From CAYVQE01 sp964454005 (GTDB lineage Bacteria; Myxococcota; B64-G9): a stretch of 64,000 nt of DNA. This document shows, in pieces, positions 1 through 8,265 of the stretch. The position numbers and the translations under genes were made by a program. The notes beneath the pieces are model-generated. The model was not told where the DNA came from. It saw nothing but the letters and a program-made list of their open reading frames with translations, and did not search any database. Within the stretch, counting starts at the first letter, position 1; each line of letters starts with the position of its first letter. The stretch is from assembly GCA_964454005.1 (NCBI GenBank), contig CAYVQE010000010.1, positions 1 to 64,000 on the forward strand, given 5' to 3'.

Positions 1-1673
1 GGTGGTGGTGGTGGCTCCGGCGGCGGCTGCGGCGGCGATGGGGCCACTTGCAGCTCGGCCGCCGCCAGCACCAGCGCCGATTCGGCGGCGGCCGCCTCGT
101 AGTATTCGACGAAACGCCGCGGCTCCAGCGCCTGGTAACCCTCCAGGTTGTGGGCCCAGCGATAGCCGATCGGCTGGAACAGCAGCTCGGCGGATACGGT
201 CAGCGGTCCGGTGCTGCCGCCGAGCGCCACCCGGTAGTCGACCGCATCGCCGCCCCCGCTGAAGTCGGCGTCGTCGAACGCGCCGCCGACCACGGCGATG
301 TCGTCGTCGGCAGTGGCCTTGTCGAAGCCGGTGGGCAGCAGCCGGTTGTCCTTGAGGTACTGGGTGGCCGTCAGCAGACCGGTGGTGACCGCACCGTCTG
401 CCCCGCCCAGGATGGGTTCGTAGATCTGCACCTGTTCGCCGGAATCGATGGCCGCGTAATGGGGCTCGAAACGGGCGGCATCGGCATCGTTGTCGTTGCC
501 GGCGATGGATCCGTCGGGCCGCAACGCCCCGGACTCGAACACCACCTCGCCAGCGCCGTCGCGCACGGTCAGGTGAATCCAGGCCCGGCGCGAGGGATAG
601 GCGCTGGGCAGCTTGTGGCCGGCCAGGTTGTGCAGCCGCACCGTCACCTCGAGCCTTTCGCCGGTGATGCGGGCATCGGCCAGCTCCAGCCGCGCCGAAC
701 TCGACTTCAGGTGGGCCTCGGTGCGATCAGCGGTGGCCTGAAGCTCCTGCGGCAGGGCATCCGGAACCAGCTCCCGGCGGTAGCGGTTGAGCAAGCGCGG
801 CATGAAGAAGTTGCCGCCGCGGAACACGTGTTGTCTGAACCCGTCGCGCGGCTGGCCCCAGACGCTGGCGACGTGGACCTGCCCGGCGGCCGCCACCATG
901 TGGCAGGACTGGCAGCTCTTGTCCTCCGGGTAGCGGCTGTGCAGCCACTCCAGGTAGGGCATCTGCTCGGGCAGCTCGCCTATGGCCTCGCCGTCGGGAC
1001 CCAGCGCATGGGTGTAAAGGGTGTGGCAGCTGCCGCACAGGGCGGAGTCGCGGATGTGGGCCGCCTTTTTCTGGACGAACCGGGCGGCCGAACTCATGAT
1101 GCGCGTCCGGCCGGCGTCGACGTCGTACGGGCCGTAGACGATGCGTTCGCCCAAGGGCTTGTCGGTGTCGACCACGAACCGGCCGACGAAGCTGGCGCGC
1201 TGGCCGAGCTTGTCGGCCGCGATCTGGTGGCACATGGTGCATGAGACGCCGTCGCGCGCCAGTTGCGTCAGGGGCGCCGGCTGCGGGCTGTGCGGCAGGT
1301 GGGTGAAGATGCGGCCTTCACCGCCGCCGGCGTGGGCCGTGTAGCGGGCCATGGGCATGTGGCAAACCGAGCACTCGTCCTCGATGGCCGCCGCCGCCTC
1401 GGGGTGGTCGATCGTCTCGCGACGCACCGCGGCCTGCCAATATGGATCGCGCGCCGAGTTGGCCATCATGGTCGAGCGCCAGTCGGTGCCTACCGATAGA
1501 TCGCGGCCCGCCGCATCGACCAAGTTATTGTGACAGGCCATGCAGTCGGTCGCCTCGACGAACAGCGGTCCCAATCCTTCATTGTCTCCGCTGGCCGGCG
1601 CCGAGGATGCCAGCAGGCACAGGCCGGCCAGCACGGCGACCAGCCACGACAGTGCTCGGATACGAATGGCCAT
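1..1673 (-). CDS. Exported multiheme cytochrome c, 3' end beyond window
   Basis: The gene reads leftward and runs off the window edge, so the C-terminus is missing; at least 557 codons are visible. The start at 1673 gives a signal peptide (MAIRIR, a hydrophobic stretch, then ASSAPASG). Five CxxCH haem-binding motifs follow in the first half: CMACH, CSVCH, CTMCH, CGSCH and CQSCH. The rest resembles the beta-rich domain of large periplasmic multiheme cytochromes, ending near the edge in a Pro-rich stretch. It starts 2 bp after the stop of the cytochrome/beta-barrel fusion gene, so the two are surely cotranscribed. I infer a role in periplasmic or outer-surface electron transfer. The partner reductase is not visible. 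Confidence 0.85.
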   Translation of the reverse strand, partial: MAIRIRALSWLVAVLAGLCLLASSAPASGDNEGLGPLFVEATDCMACHNNLVDAAGRDLSVGTDWRSTMMANSARDPYWQAAVRRETIDHPEAAAAIEDECSVCHMPMARYTAHAGGGEGRIFTHLPHSPQPAPLTQLARDGVSCTMCHQIAADKLGQRASFVGRFVVDTDKPLGERIVYGPYDVDAGRTRIMSSAARFVQKKAAHIRDSALCGSCHTLYTHALGPDGEAIGELPEQMPYLEWLHSRYPEDKSCQSCHMVAAAGQVHVASVWGQPRDGFRQHVFRGGNFFMPRLLNRYRRELVPDALPQELQATADRTEAHLKSSSARLELADARITGERLEVTVRLHNLAGHKLPSAYPSRRAWIHLTVRDGAGEVVFESGALRPDGSIAGNDNDADAARFEPHYAAIDSGEQVQIYEPILGGADGAVTTGLLTATQYLKDNRLLPTGFDKATADDDIAVVGGAFDDADFSGGGDAVDYRVALGGSTGPLTVSAELLFQPIGYRWAHNLEGYQALEPRRFVEYYEAAAAESALVLAAAELQVAPSPPQPPPEPPPP

Positions 1674-1675
1674 GG

Positions 1676-2869
1676 CTACCAGCCCTCCCCTAGACCACCG
1701 TCGAACCATTCCCACAACAGGTAGGCCCAGGCGCCGATGGGGCGATCGTTGCCCGGCTCGACCGGGATGCGGGCGGCCAGACCGAGAGCGACGTGCTGCC
1801 GGGTATTGAGCGTCACCTGCAGCTGCGGCACCAGATCCCAGTGGGGCCCGGCCCCACCATCGAGATCCACCGAGCCCAGCACGCCCAGCATCGGCGACCA
1901 TGCCCGGCCGAAGGGCCCCTCGGTGAAGGTGTAGCCGTAGACCAGGCGCCAGAAGGCCTCGATGGCGGGATCCTTCTCTATCGGGATCTCGGCGCCGCCC
2001 TGGAAATGGAGAAAGCCCGCCAGGCCTAGCGACTGGCCGAACAGCACCGCCGGCTCGAAGATTACCGCGCCGCCGCCCATGCCCTCGTCCTGCTGACCGG
2101 TGGGCAGCACCACCTCGGCCAGGCCGCTGAAAATGGTGCCGCTGGACAGCGCGGCGACGAACACGCGCTTCAGCCCGAGCCCCACGTCGCCCAGGCCGCC
2201 GCCCCAACCGCCGCCGTCCTGCTGGCTGCCCTCCATCTCGACCGCGCCGAATGGGATGACCAGCTCGAGCTGGCTGCGCTTGCCGAAGCGCGTCTCGTAG
2301 AGCAACTCGCCCACCACCTCGTACGGCTCCTGGGTGGCCGCGCCCACCGTGAGGATGGTCTCATCCTCGACGAAGGCCTTCTCGGTGAACATGGGCCGCG
2401 GCAGGTTCAGCTCACCGCTGGGCCACCCCTCCTCGACGCAGAAGGTGCGGATGTGCTGGACCGCCATCTCGATCTGGGCCGGCTGCAGCGCCTCGCCGAA
2501 AGCCGGCATGCGGTGGTCGAAGCCGCGCACCGGGCCTCCCTGGTGGGCCACCGCGTACCAGTCCCCGTCCGGCTCGCGGGTGGCGAAGTTGCATTCGGTG
2601 AAATCGGGCACCGGCACGTCGAAGCCGACCACCGCCTGCGCCTGGCCGGTACCGTCGTGACCGTGGCAAGCGGCGCAGGCCGCGCTGTAGACCCGCTGCG
2701 GGCTGTTCAGCTGGCCGAGATCGGCGCCGCCGGTGTTCGGTCGGGCCCGCGTGGATACGACGACGCCGGTGGCGATCACCAGCCCCATCACCAGCCAGAC
2801 ATCTCCGCTCGTTCTCGTTCGCCCCGTCAATTGTCGTCCCCTCTCCGACTCGGTGGATCCGTTCCCCAT
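1676..2869 (-). CDS. Cytochrome c domain fused to outer-membrane beta-barrel-like domain
   Basis: 397 residues. An N-terminal membrane helix or signal (VWLVMGLVIATGVVV) is followed by one class I cytochrome c domain with CAACH and a downstream Met ligand in HRMPAFG. The remaining 270 or so residues alternate hydrophobic and polar residues with many Gly and aromatic residues, as in MetA-pathway/porin-like outer-membrane barrels, and end in a Trp. The start at 2869 was chosen because the reading frame upstream of it is antisense to the neighbouring peptidase region. The operon continues into the multiheme cytochrome 2 bp downstream. The barrel assignment is by sequence texture only. Together the pair could carry electrons across the outer membrane, which is inference. 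Confidence 0.75.
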   Translation of the reverse strand: MGNGSTESERGRQLTGRTRTSGDVWLVMGLVIATGVVVSTRARPNTGGADLGQLNSPQRVYSAACAACHGHDGTGQAQAVVGFDVPVPDFTECNFATREPDGDWYAVAHQGGPVRGFDHRMPAFGEALQPAQIEMAVQHIRTFCVEEGWPSGELNLPRPMFTEKAFVEDETILTVGAATQEPYEVVGELLYETRFGKRSQLELVIPFGAVEMEGSQQDGGGWGGGLGDVGLGLKRVFVAALSSGTIFSGLAEVVLPTGQQDEGMGGGAVIFEPAVLFGQSLGLAGFLHFQGGAEIPIEKDPAIEAFWRLVYGYTFTEGPFGRAWSPMLGVLGSVDLDGGAGPHWDLVPQLQVTLNTRQHVALGLAARIPVEPGNDRPIGAWAYLLWEWFDGGLGEGW

Positions 2870-2957
2870 CCAGCCGGTTTTCGCCGGCACTTTAGCACTC
2901 CGCACCCCAAAGGCCAACCGCGGATACCGGAGACGGCGAGGCCGTGCGACTCGACGC

Positions 2958-3701
2958 TCAGCGCCGGCGGCCGAGCAGCCGATCGAGGTTGTCGCGCTCC
3001 CAGCGCTCGGCGCGCTGGTGGTGGATGTAGCGCCGCTCGCGGCGACGGAAGGCTGCGGTGTGGACCAGGCGCCGGCTGCCCTTGTGCTCGGCGCCGACGA
3101 CATGGTGCAGCAGCTCGTGGTAGACCACCGCCACCACCACATAGGGCGGCACTGAGCGCTGATCGAGCACCGGGTGGATGCGCACCACCCCATCCTCGAA
3201 CGAGTAGGAACCCAGCCGTATCGATCGCATGCGCCGGCGGCGGCGGTCGCTGCCCCAGACCACCGGTACGGCCAGCGGCCCATCGAAGTACGTCCGCGCC
3301 AGCGCGTCGCGGATGCGCTCGAGGTCGTAGACCCGCCCGCGGCCGCTGGCGCGATCGCGGCGGCGCCCGATGCGGCTGCGGTTGCGCTCGATGAAGGCGT
3401 CGAGCCGGGCCCCGCCGCGCCGGCGTCCCCGCAGGTAGTCGGCCAGCGCCCGCAACTCGGCCTCGCCGGCCTCGATGAACAAATGGTGCAGGCTCAGCTC
3501 CAGCCGGCCGTAGCGCTCTCGGACCGAAAGCACCGTCGAGGCGTTGTCGTTGAAGCGCAGCCGGAAGGGCCGTTCGTCGAAGTAGCGCTGCAGCCGGCGG
3601 CTGAACTGCTCGCGCAGCGCCGGCGAGCAAGTCGGGTCGATCAGCCGCTGGCGGCGTGGCACCGGGGTCTTGAAAGTGAAGTCGAGCTGCTCCATGGTCA
3701 T
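2958..3701 (-). CDS. SprT-like zinc metallopeptidase
   Basis: 247 residues without signal peptide, so cytosolic. The zinc site is HELLH at 195-199 with a probable third ligand at His214 (RLVHTAAF), the spacing seen in SprT/Spartan-like peptidases. The middle is very rich in Arg, which fits a nucleic-acid-binding role. SprT-family proteins act on DNA-protein crosslinks in eukaryotes; the bacterial members are poorly characterised. The gene lies downstream of the UGA-containing small membrane gene on the same strand. MTMEQ or MEQ are both possible starts. Confidence 0.8.
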   Translation of the reverse strand: MTMEQLDFTFKTPVPRRQRLIDPTCSPALREQFSRRLQRYFDERPFRLRFNDNASTVLSVRERYGRLELSLHHLFIEAGEAELRALADYLRGRRRGGARLDAFIERNRSRIGRRRDRASGRGRVYDLERIRDALARTYFDGPLAVPVVWGSDRRRRRMRSIRLGSYSFEDGVVRIHPVLDQRSVPPYVVVAVVYHELLHHVVGAEHKGSRRLVHTAAFRRRERRYIHHQRAERWERDNLDRLLGRRR

Positions 3702-3787
3702 ATCGAAGAATCATCATAGGATCGCTGCGGCGCTCTGCCAAGCGCAAACGCGCGCGCCCGCGATGCAGCGCCCGGCCGGGCCGCGGC

Positions 3788-4018
3788 TCAATCGCGGTCG
3801 ATGTGATCCTCCTGGCCGAAACCGATCAAGAAGCCGGTGATGGTGAAAAAGGGCACCGCGACCGCGGGCTCACAGGTCAGCGGTCAGCCAACGCCGGCGC
3901 CGGTCAGCCCGAGGCTGAGCACCAGCCCGGCGCCGCCGCAGATCAAGCCCAGCAGCAACGGCCAGCGCAGCCGACGCCACAGCCTAGCGGTTTTTTTCTT
4001 CCGGGCTCTCGGATCCAT
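3788..4018 (-). CDS. Small two-helix membrane protein with in-frame UGA (candidate selenoprotein)
   Basis: ATG at 4018 opens a frame with a basic N-terminus (MDPRARKKK), a membrane helix (PLLLGLICGGAGLVLSLGL), then UGA at codon 45 (3884-3886). The same frame continues 31 more codons, PLTCEPA followed by a second helix (VAVPFFTITGFLIGFG), and stops at 3788. If the UGA is read through the product has 76 residues. The motif around it, G-U-P-L-T-C-E-P, resembles the G-C-P-I-T-S-x-P motif I recall for small DUF6132-type membrane proteins, with U at the Cys position. Right after the UGA the RNA can fold as CCGC, bulged U, GACC, an 11-nt loop, GGUC, GCGG, which looks like a bacterial SECIS. Without read-through the product would be a truncated 44-residue peptide. 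Confidence 0.6.
3856..3883 (-). promoter_or_regulatory. Putative bacterial SECIS stem-loop after UGA
   Basis: Hand-folded on the minus-strand RNA. Bases 3883-3880 (CCGC) pair with 3859-3856 (GCGG), U3879 bulges, and 3878-3875 (GACC) pair with 3863-3860 (GGUC). The 11-nt loop may pair further (GUG with CGC), leaving an AGCC loop. A bulged U on the 5' side and a G in the apical loop are features of the E. coli fdhF SECIS recognised by SelB. No energy was calculated. Confidence 0.45.
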
Positions 4019-4067
4019 GCTCGCCTTCTTTTCGTGCCGGCCTCCCGGGCCGGCAGGCCCCGCGCAT

Positions 4068-4154
4068 TCAGGTATCCACCCCCAGCCGTGGCAGGATCAC
4101 GGCCTGGAGCAGAATCCAGATACCGAGCAGAATCAACAGACCCAACCAGTCCAC
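4068..4154 (-). CDS. 28-residue single-helix membrane microprotein
   Basis: GTG at 4154 is preceded by GGAGG at good spacing. The product is a 28-residue peptide: MDW, a hydrophobic helix (LGLLILLGIWILLQAVIL), then PRLGVDT. It ends 49 bp before the ATG of the UGA-containing membrane protein on the same strand, so the two are probably cotranscribed. A strong ribosome binding site, clean membrane segment and conserved-looking P-R-L-G-V tail argue that it is translated. Function unknown. Confidence 0.55.
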   Translation of the reverse strand: MDWLGLLILLGIWILLQAVILPRLGVDT

Positions 4155-4271
4155 GGGCACCGGACCTCCTCGGGAGCGGTCCACACTCCAGCGGCCGCTC
4201 GCCTAACAACAGCTTAAGGCCGGCGGCAGCCGCTGTCCATACTAAAAGATAATTTTTGTCGGCTTTTCAAC

Positions 4272-6113
4272 TCACGAGCCGGCCGGCCCGAAGGGCTCAC
4301 CCGCCGCCGGCGGCCGGCCGGCCGGATCACCGGCGATCTCGACCGCGCTGCCGGAGCAAAGGGCGAAAGACAGGGCCACCACGATCAGCAGCAGCAGCCC
4401 GGCGATGATCGCCAGGGCGATGGCGTTCTTGCGGGTGGGCTCCAGGCCGAGGAAATCGAATCCCCGATCGAGCATGCCCGGCGGTCCATCCCGCCGCTGG
4501 CGGGTCCGGTTGGCCAAGGCGTCGAGGGCGTCGACGGCCCGATCGAGCACCCCGCCCTCGGGGGCCTCGGCCTGCACGACCGCGGTGGCCTCGCCGGTCG
4601 GCTCGGGCTCGTCTTCTCCCGCGGCTGCTGACAGGTCCGGCGGCAGCTGCTCGAACGGAGGTTCCTCTTCGTCGGCCAACAGCCAGTCGACCTGAAACAG
4701 CTGGAACTTGTCGCGCTTGCCCTTGAGGCTGACCCGCGAGTGCGGGTTGACGATGTCGCGGTTTCGGGTCAGCTCGCGCTGGGTATCCTCCGACACCAGA
4801 ATCTGCTCGCCGTCGGCCTTGGCGCACACCCGGGCGGCCACGTTGACCGCGTCGCCATAGGCATCTCCGTACTCCTGGATGGTCTCGCCGGTGTTGATGC
4901 CGATGCGGATGTAGATCCGATCGCCCGCGGCGGGGGTCTGCTGGTTGTGCTTTTCCAGCGCCTGTTGCATGTGGATGGCCGCCTCGACGGCATCGTCCTC
5001 GTCGTCGAAAGCGGCCATGATGGCGTCGCCGATGGTCTTGAGAACGCTGCCGCTGTGCTTGCGGATGATCGGGAACAGCACCTTGTTGTGGCGATCGATG
5101 CGCTGGCGGCCGGCCACGTCGCCGTGCTGTTCGAAGAACGAAGTGATGCCGACGATGTCGGAAAACAGCAGGGTGGCCCGCTCCATGGCCTGGGTCGCCA
5201 CCGGCCCGGCCGCTCGGTTATCCGCATCGGCGGAAGCCGGTTCCAAATCGGCCGCCGCCCGCCGCGGACGGCGCGCGCGCACCGACACGTCCTCGACCGT
5301 ATCGAGCAGCTCGGCGGTGAACTCGCCGACGCTGCGGTAGCGGGCCTCCGGGTTGGCGGCGATGGCTGTCAACATCACCTGCTCGAGTTCCGCCGGCACC
5401 TGCCGGTTGAGCTTCGAGGGTTTGGGCGGCTTGAGGCCGCGGAAGCCGCTGTCCTGGTGCAGCGGACCGCCGGCCTCCAGCGGTGTGCGCCCGGTGATGC
5501 AGCGGTAGAGGATTGCACCCAGCGAATAGACGTCGGCCGCCTGATCGGCCGGCCGGCCGAACAGCACCTCCTGGGCGGTGAAGGCCATGTCCTCCTGGCT
5601 GACGTTGGCCACGGTCTGGCCACCCATGTCGAGCGATCGGGCGTGGCCGAAATCCATCACCGTGACCATGCCATCATCGGCTACCATCAGGTTGGCCGGC
5701 TTCAAGCCGCGGTGGACGATGCCGGCCTCGTGGGCCGCGGCCACCGCCTCGCCGGCGGCGCCCACGATGCGCAACGCATCGCCGATGGTCAGCCGCTGGC
5801 GGCGGGCCAGCATCTTGTCCAGCGGCACGCCTTCGACCCAATCCATGGTCAAGAAGCGATGGCCTTTTTCTTCGTGCAGATCGTGGATGCGGCAGATGCC
5901 GGGGTGGTTCAGCCGCCGGGTGAGCAGGATCTCGCGGCTGATGGCCTTGTACATCTCGCCGGCGGCCAACGCCGGGCTGAGAATCTTCAGCCCGACCGGG
6001 ACCTCGAGCAGGGTATCCTCGGCCCGAAACACCGTGCCGGTCGCGCTGGCACCGAGCTTGCGCTTGATGCGAAAGCGGCCCAGCATACTGCCCGGCTTGG
6101 GAAGATCGCCCAC
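4272..6113 (-). CDS. Kinase-like domain fused to class III adenylate cyclase, membrane-anchored at C-terminus
   Basis: 613 residues. Residues 12-275 are a Ser/Thr kinase fold with a Gly loop (GASATGTV), Lys43, HRGLKPAN at 134-141 and DFG at 154-156. The catalytic Asp of HRD is Gly136, so phosphotransfer is probably lost or weak. Residues 310-460 are a class III nucleotide cyclase with both metal Asp (319, 363), Lys359 and Asp417 as adenine-selecting residues, and Asn424/Arg428, so it looks like an active adenylate cyclase. After a Pro/Glu-rich stretch comes one membrane helix (about 567-588) and a short extracytoplasmic tail. I infer a signalling protein in which a dead kinase module controls cAMP synthesis. 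Confidence 0.85.
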   Translation of the reverse strand: MGDLPKPGSMLGRFRIKRKLGASATGTVFRAEDTLLEVPVGLKILSPALAAGEMYKAISREILLTRRLNHPGICRIHDLHEEKGHRFLTMDWVEGVPLDKMLARRQRLTIGDALRIVGAAGEAVAAAHEAGIVHRGLKPANLMVADDGMVTVMDFGHARSLDMGGQTVANVSQEDMAFTAQEVLFGRPADQAADVYSLGAILYRCITGRTPLEAGGPLHQDSGFRGLKPPKPSKLNRQVPAELEQVMLTAIAANPEARYRSVGEFTAELLDTVEDVSVRARRPRRAAADLEPASADADNRAAGPVATQAMERATLLFSDIVGITSFFEQHGDVAGRQRIDRHNKVLFPIIRKHSGSVLKTIGDAIMAAFDDEDDAVEAAIHMQQALEKHNQQTPAAGDRIYIRIGINTGETIQEYGDAYGDAVNVAARVCAKADGEQILVSEDTQRELTRNRDIVNPHSRVSLKGKRDKFQLFQVDWLLADEEEPPFEQLPPDLSAAAGEDEPEPTGEATAVVQAEAPEGGVLDRAVDALDALANRTRQRRDGPPGMLDRGFDFLGLEPTRKNAIALAIIAGLLLLIVVALSFALCSGSAVEIAGDPAGRPPAAGEPFGPAGS

Positions 6114-6255
6114 TGGTCTGCCCGTTCATCAGCGGTGCAGGGCATTCGCCCACACCTCGGCTTCCCCCGCTCGCGATTGCCCGAATCAATAGCAGATCGA
6201 CGCGGGTGCGGGCAAGCACGCGGTTCTCAACCCAGGATCTCCCATCACTATCTGT

Positions 6256-6380
6256 CTGATTTCCCAGATCGGCTGCGAGGTCAAGGAAGACCGGCGGATT
6301 CAAGCGGAGTCGTAGTCATCTACGTCGAGCATTGAATCCGCCGGTCTGACGCAGAGATCGCGGCCGAGGTGGGAAATCAG
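6256..6380. repeat. 125-bp nested palindromic element
   Basis: The outer arms at 6256-6266 and 6370-6380 are exact inverse complements (ctgatttccca / tgggaaatcag). The inner arms GACCGGCGGATTCAA and TTGAATCCGCCGGTC are a perfect 15-bp inverted repeat around 6289-6345. The centre holds a third small inverted repeat, cgtag/ctacg. The stretch between outer and inner arms pairs imperfectly. It fills the gap between two same-strand genes. A related half (gatttcccgcctcggccgc) occurs near 34488. This looks like a dispersed palindromic repeat or MITE-like element; a terminator role is possible, but there is no U tract. Confidence 0.6.
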
Positions 6381-6382
6381 GA

Positions 6383-8239
6383 TCAACGCCGCAGGCTCGA
6401 CTCGAGCACCAACTCAAACAGGCCTTCACGGCGCTGGCCGCGCAGCACCAGACCCGGGCCGCTCATCTCGGCCGCCCGCTGGCCCAGCACGCGACCGATC
6501 TGCAGCAACCGCACCAAGGCGTCGCGCAGCTCGCGCTCGGCCGGATCGCCGTCCGGCGACAGCTCGAGCCGATGCAGATCGGCGATCAGGGCATCGACCG
6601 CCGGCTCGTCGTTTTCTGCGCCGATCGAGCGCTGCAGGCGATCGAGCAGGTCGCGGTGGGCCAGCACCAGCAGCGAAGCCCGCGGGTGCTGGCCCACCAG
6701 CGTGGCCAAGGCGCTGCCATCCCGCGCCGCCCCGGCGGCCTGGCGCCGGATGGCAGCGGTCACCGCCGGCCAGCCGCCGAGGGCCAGGTGGTCGTCCAGC
6801 AGGCCCAGCGCCACCGCGCTGGCCGGATCGCGCTGGCCCTGCGGGCCGGATGGGCCCAACAAGAAGACGGTCCGACCCTGAAAAGCGCGCCGCTCGATCT
6901 GGGCGCCCAGCCGGGGATCGCGAGCGATGGTCTCGTAGACCGCTGTCAGGGCACGCTCGGTGGCCTGCCGATCGCGAATGCCCAGCAGCAACAACACCCG
7001 GTCGAACACGGCCGGGGTGGGCTTTTCGCCGGGGGTCAACAGCAGGTAGAAATCTCCGGCCAGCAGGGACAACAGCGCCTGGATGTCGTAGCCGGTGGCC
7101 GCCCGCAAGGCCGCCTCGGCGGTGCGTTGTTGGCGCAGGGTCTCTTCGGGCAGCCATCGCTCCGCCGTGCGGTAGAGCGCGGCCACATCCAGCCGCCACA
7201 GTACGCCCAGCCCCCGCTCCAGGCCGGTGGCCGGCAGGCGGAACGCCCGCCCGCTGTCGAGCACCAGCCGCGGCACCTCCGGCAGCGGTTCGCGGAAGGT
7301 CAGACCGGCGGCCACGCCGTAGCGCAACCGGCCGGGCTCGAGTTCGAACACCAGCCGGCCGCCCATGGCCGAGAGCCGTTCGATGCCGAAAACCCGCAGT
7401 GCCTTCTCGGTCTGCCGGTAGGCGTCCTCGGCCGCCTGTCGGGCCAGGCGTCCCTGGGCCCCGCCCAGCTCGTCCGCTTCGCGCAACGCCTGCTGGTGGC
7501 GCTTCTCCATCCCCCGGCGGCCGAGCGCGGCCGCCGCCCGCAGATCGAGCCAGGCGAACCAGGCCGGATCGTCTTGTGAGAACCAGATGTGATGGGCCGC
7601 ATCCGCCAATCCTCCAGGCCGGGCGCGGCTCAACGCCCGCCACAGGCGCCGGGGCACCGGCTCGGCCGAGAACAGGAAACCGTCGGCCTGACCGACGCTG
7701 AATCCGTCCTCGTCGAGCTGGATCAACGCGCCGGCGTCCACCGGCAGCTCGCGCCAGAAAGGAGGGCCGGCCTGATGTTGCACCAGTCTCTGTTTCAGCG
7801 CGTCGATGAACCCCTCGGCCAAGCGGCTGCCGCAGTCGAACACCAGCCCGACGGTGGGCAGCAGCCCCTCCCCCTGCGTCAGGCCCACCAGGTGCAGGGG
7901 GGTGGTCGGCAAGGCGTCGAGCAGGCCGGGTCGAAACCCGTTGTGCTCGGCCAGTATCAACAGGCTCTGCCAGGCGCGCTCGGCCTGGGCGCCGAAGGCC
8001 TCGGCCCGCCGGGCATCGATGAAGCGCAAGAAGTCGCGCATCTGTCCGAGCAGGCGATCGGGTGCCAGCCGCATGAAGAACTGGGTGTCGGCCGGCAGGC
8101 GCTCGGCCAACGACAGTCGGGGTTGCGGCGCGGTTGCGACCCGGGGGCTGGGCGCGTTTGGTTTGCGGTTGGGCTCGCCGGCGGCGCAAGCGAGCGACAA
8201 GGCCGTTCCCAGCAGCGCTGCCATTCGCAGACCGCGCAT
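6383..8239 (-). CDS. Exported protein of unknown function, DUF3352-like
   Basis: 618 residues from the second ATG (8239), which directly precedes a signal peptide MRGLRMAALLGTALSLAC. The Cys with -1 Ala suggests a lipoprotein, although Ser at -3 is not the standard residue. The mature part has long amphipathic stretches and phrases such as PADTQFFMRLAPDRLL that recall the DUF3352 family of exported proteins. No catalytic motif is evident. It begins 26 bp after the protease/FG-GAP gene and is probably in its operon. Confidence 0.7.
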   Translation of the reverse strand: MRGLRMAALLGTALSLACAAGEPNRKPNAPSPRVATAPQPRLSLAERLPADTQFFMRLAPDRLLGQMRDFLRFIDARRAEAFGAQAERAWQSLLILAEHNGFRPGLLDALPTTPLHLVGLTQGEGLLPTVGLVFDCGSRLAEGFIDALKQRLVQHQAGPPFWRELPVDAGALIQLDEDGFSVGQADGFLFSAEPVPRRLWRALSRARPGGLADAAHHIWFSQDDPAWFAWLDLRAAAALGRRGMEKRHQQALREADELGGAQGRLARQAAEDAYRQTEKALRVFGIERLSAMGGRLVFELEPGRLRYGVAAGLTFREPLPEVPRLVLDSGRAFRLPATGLERGLGVLWRLDVAALYRTAERWLPEETLRQQRTAEAALRAATGYDIQALLSLLAGDFYLLLTPGEKPTPAVFDRVLLLLGIRDRQATERALTAVYETIARDPRLGAQIERRAFQGRTVFLLGPSGPQGQRDPASAVALGLLDDHLALGGWPAVTAAIRRQAAGAARDGSALATLVGQHPRASLLVLAHRDLLDRLQRSIGAENDEPAVDALIADLHRLELSPDGDPAERELRDALVRLLQIGRVLGQRAAEMSGPGLVLRGQRREGLFELVLESSLRR

Positions 8240-8265
8240 GGATCCGCCTCCGTTCATCGACTCCG

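Noticed and set aside
48..1244. Plus-strand frame over the multiheme cytochrome
   Set aside because: The minus strand shows five haem motifs and a signal peptide, so the plus frame is a shadow.
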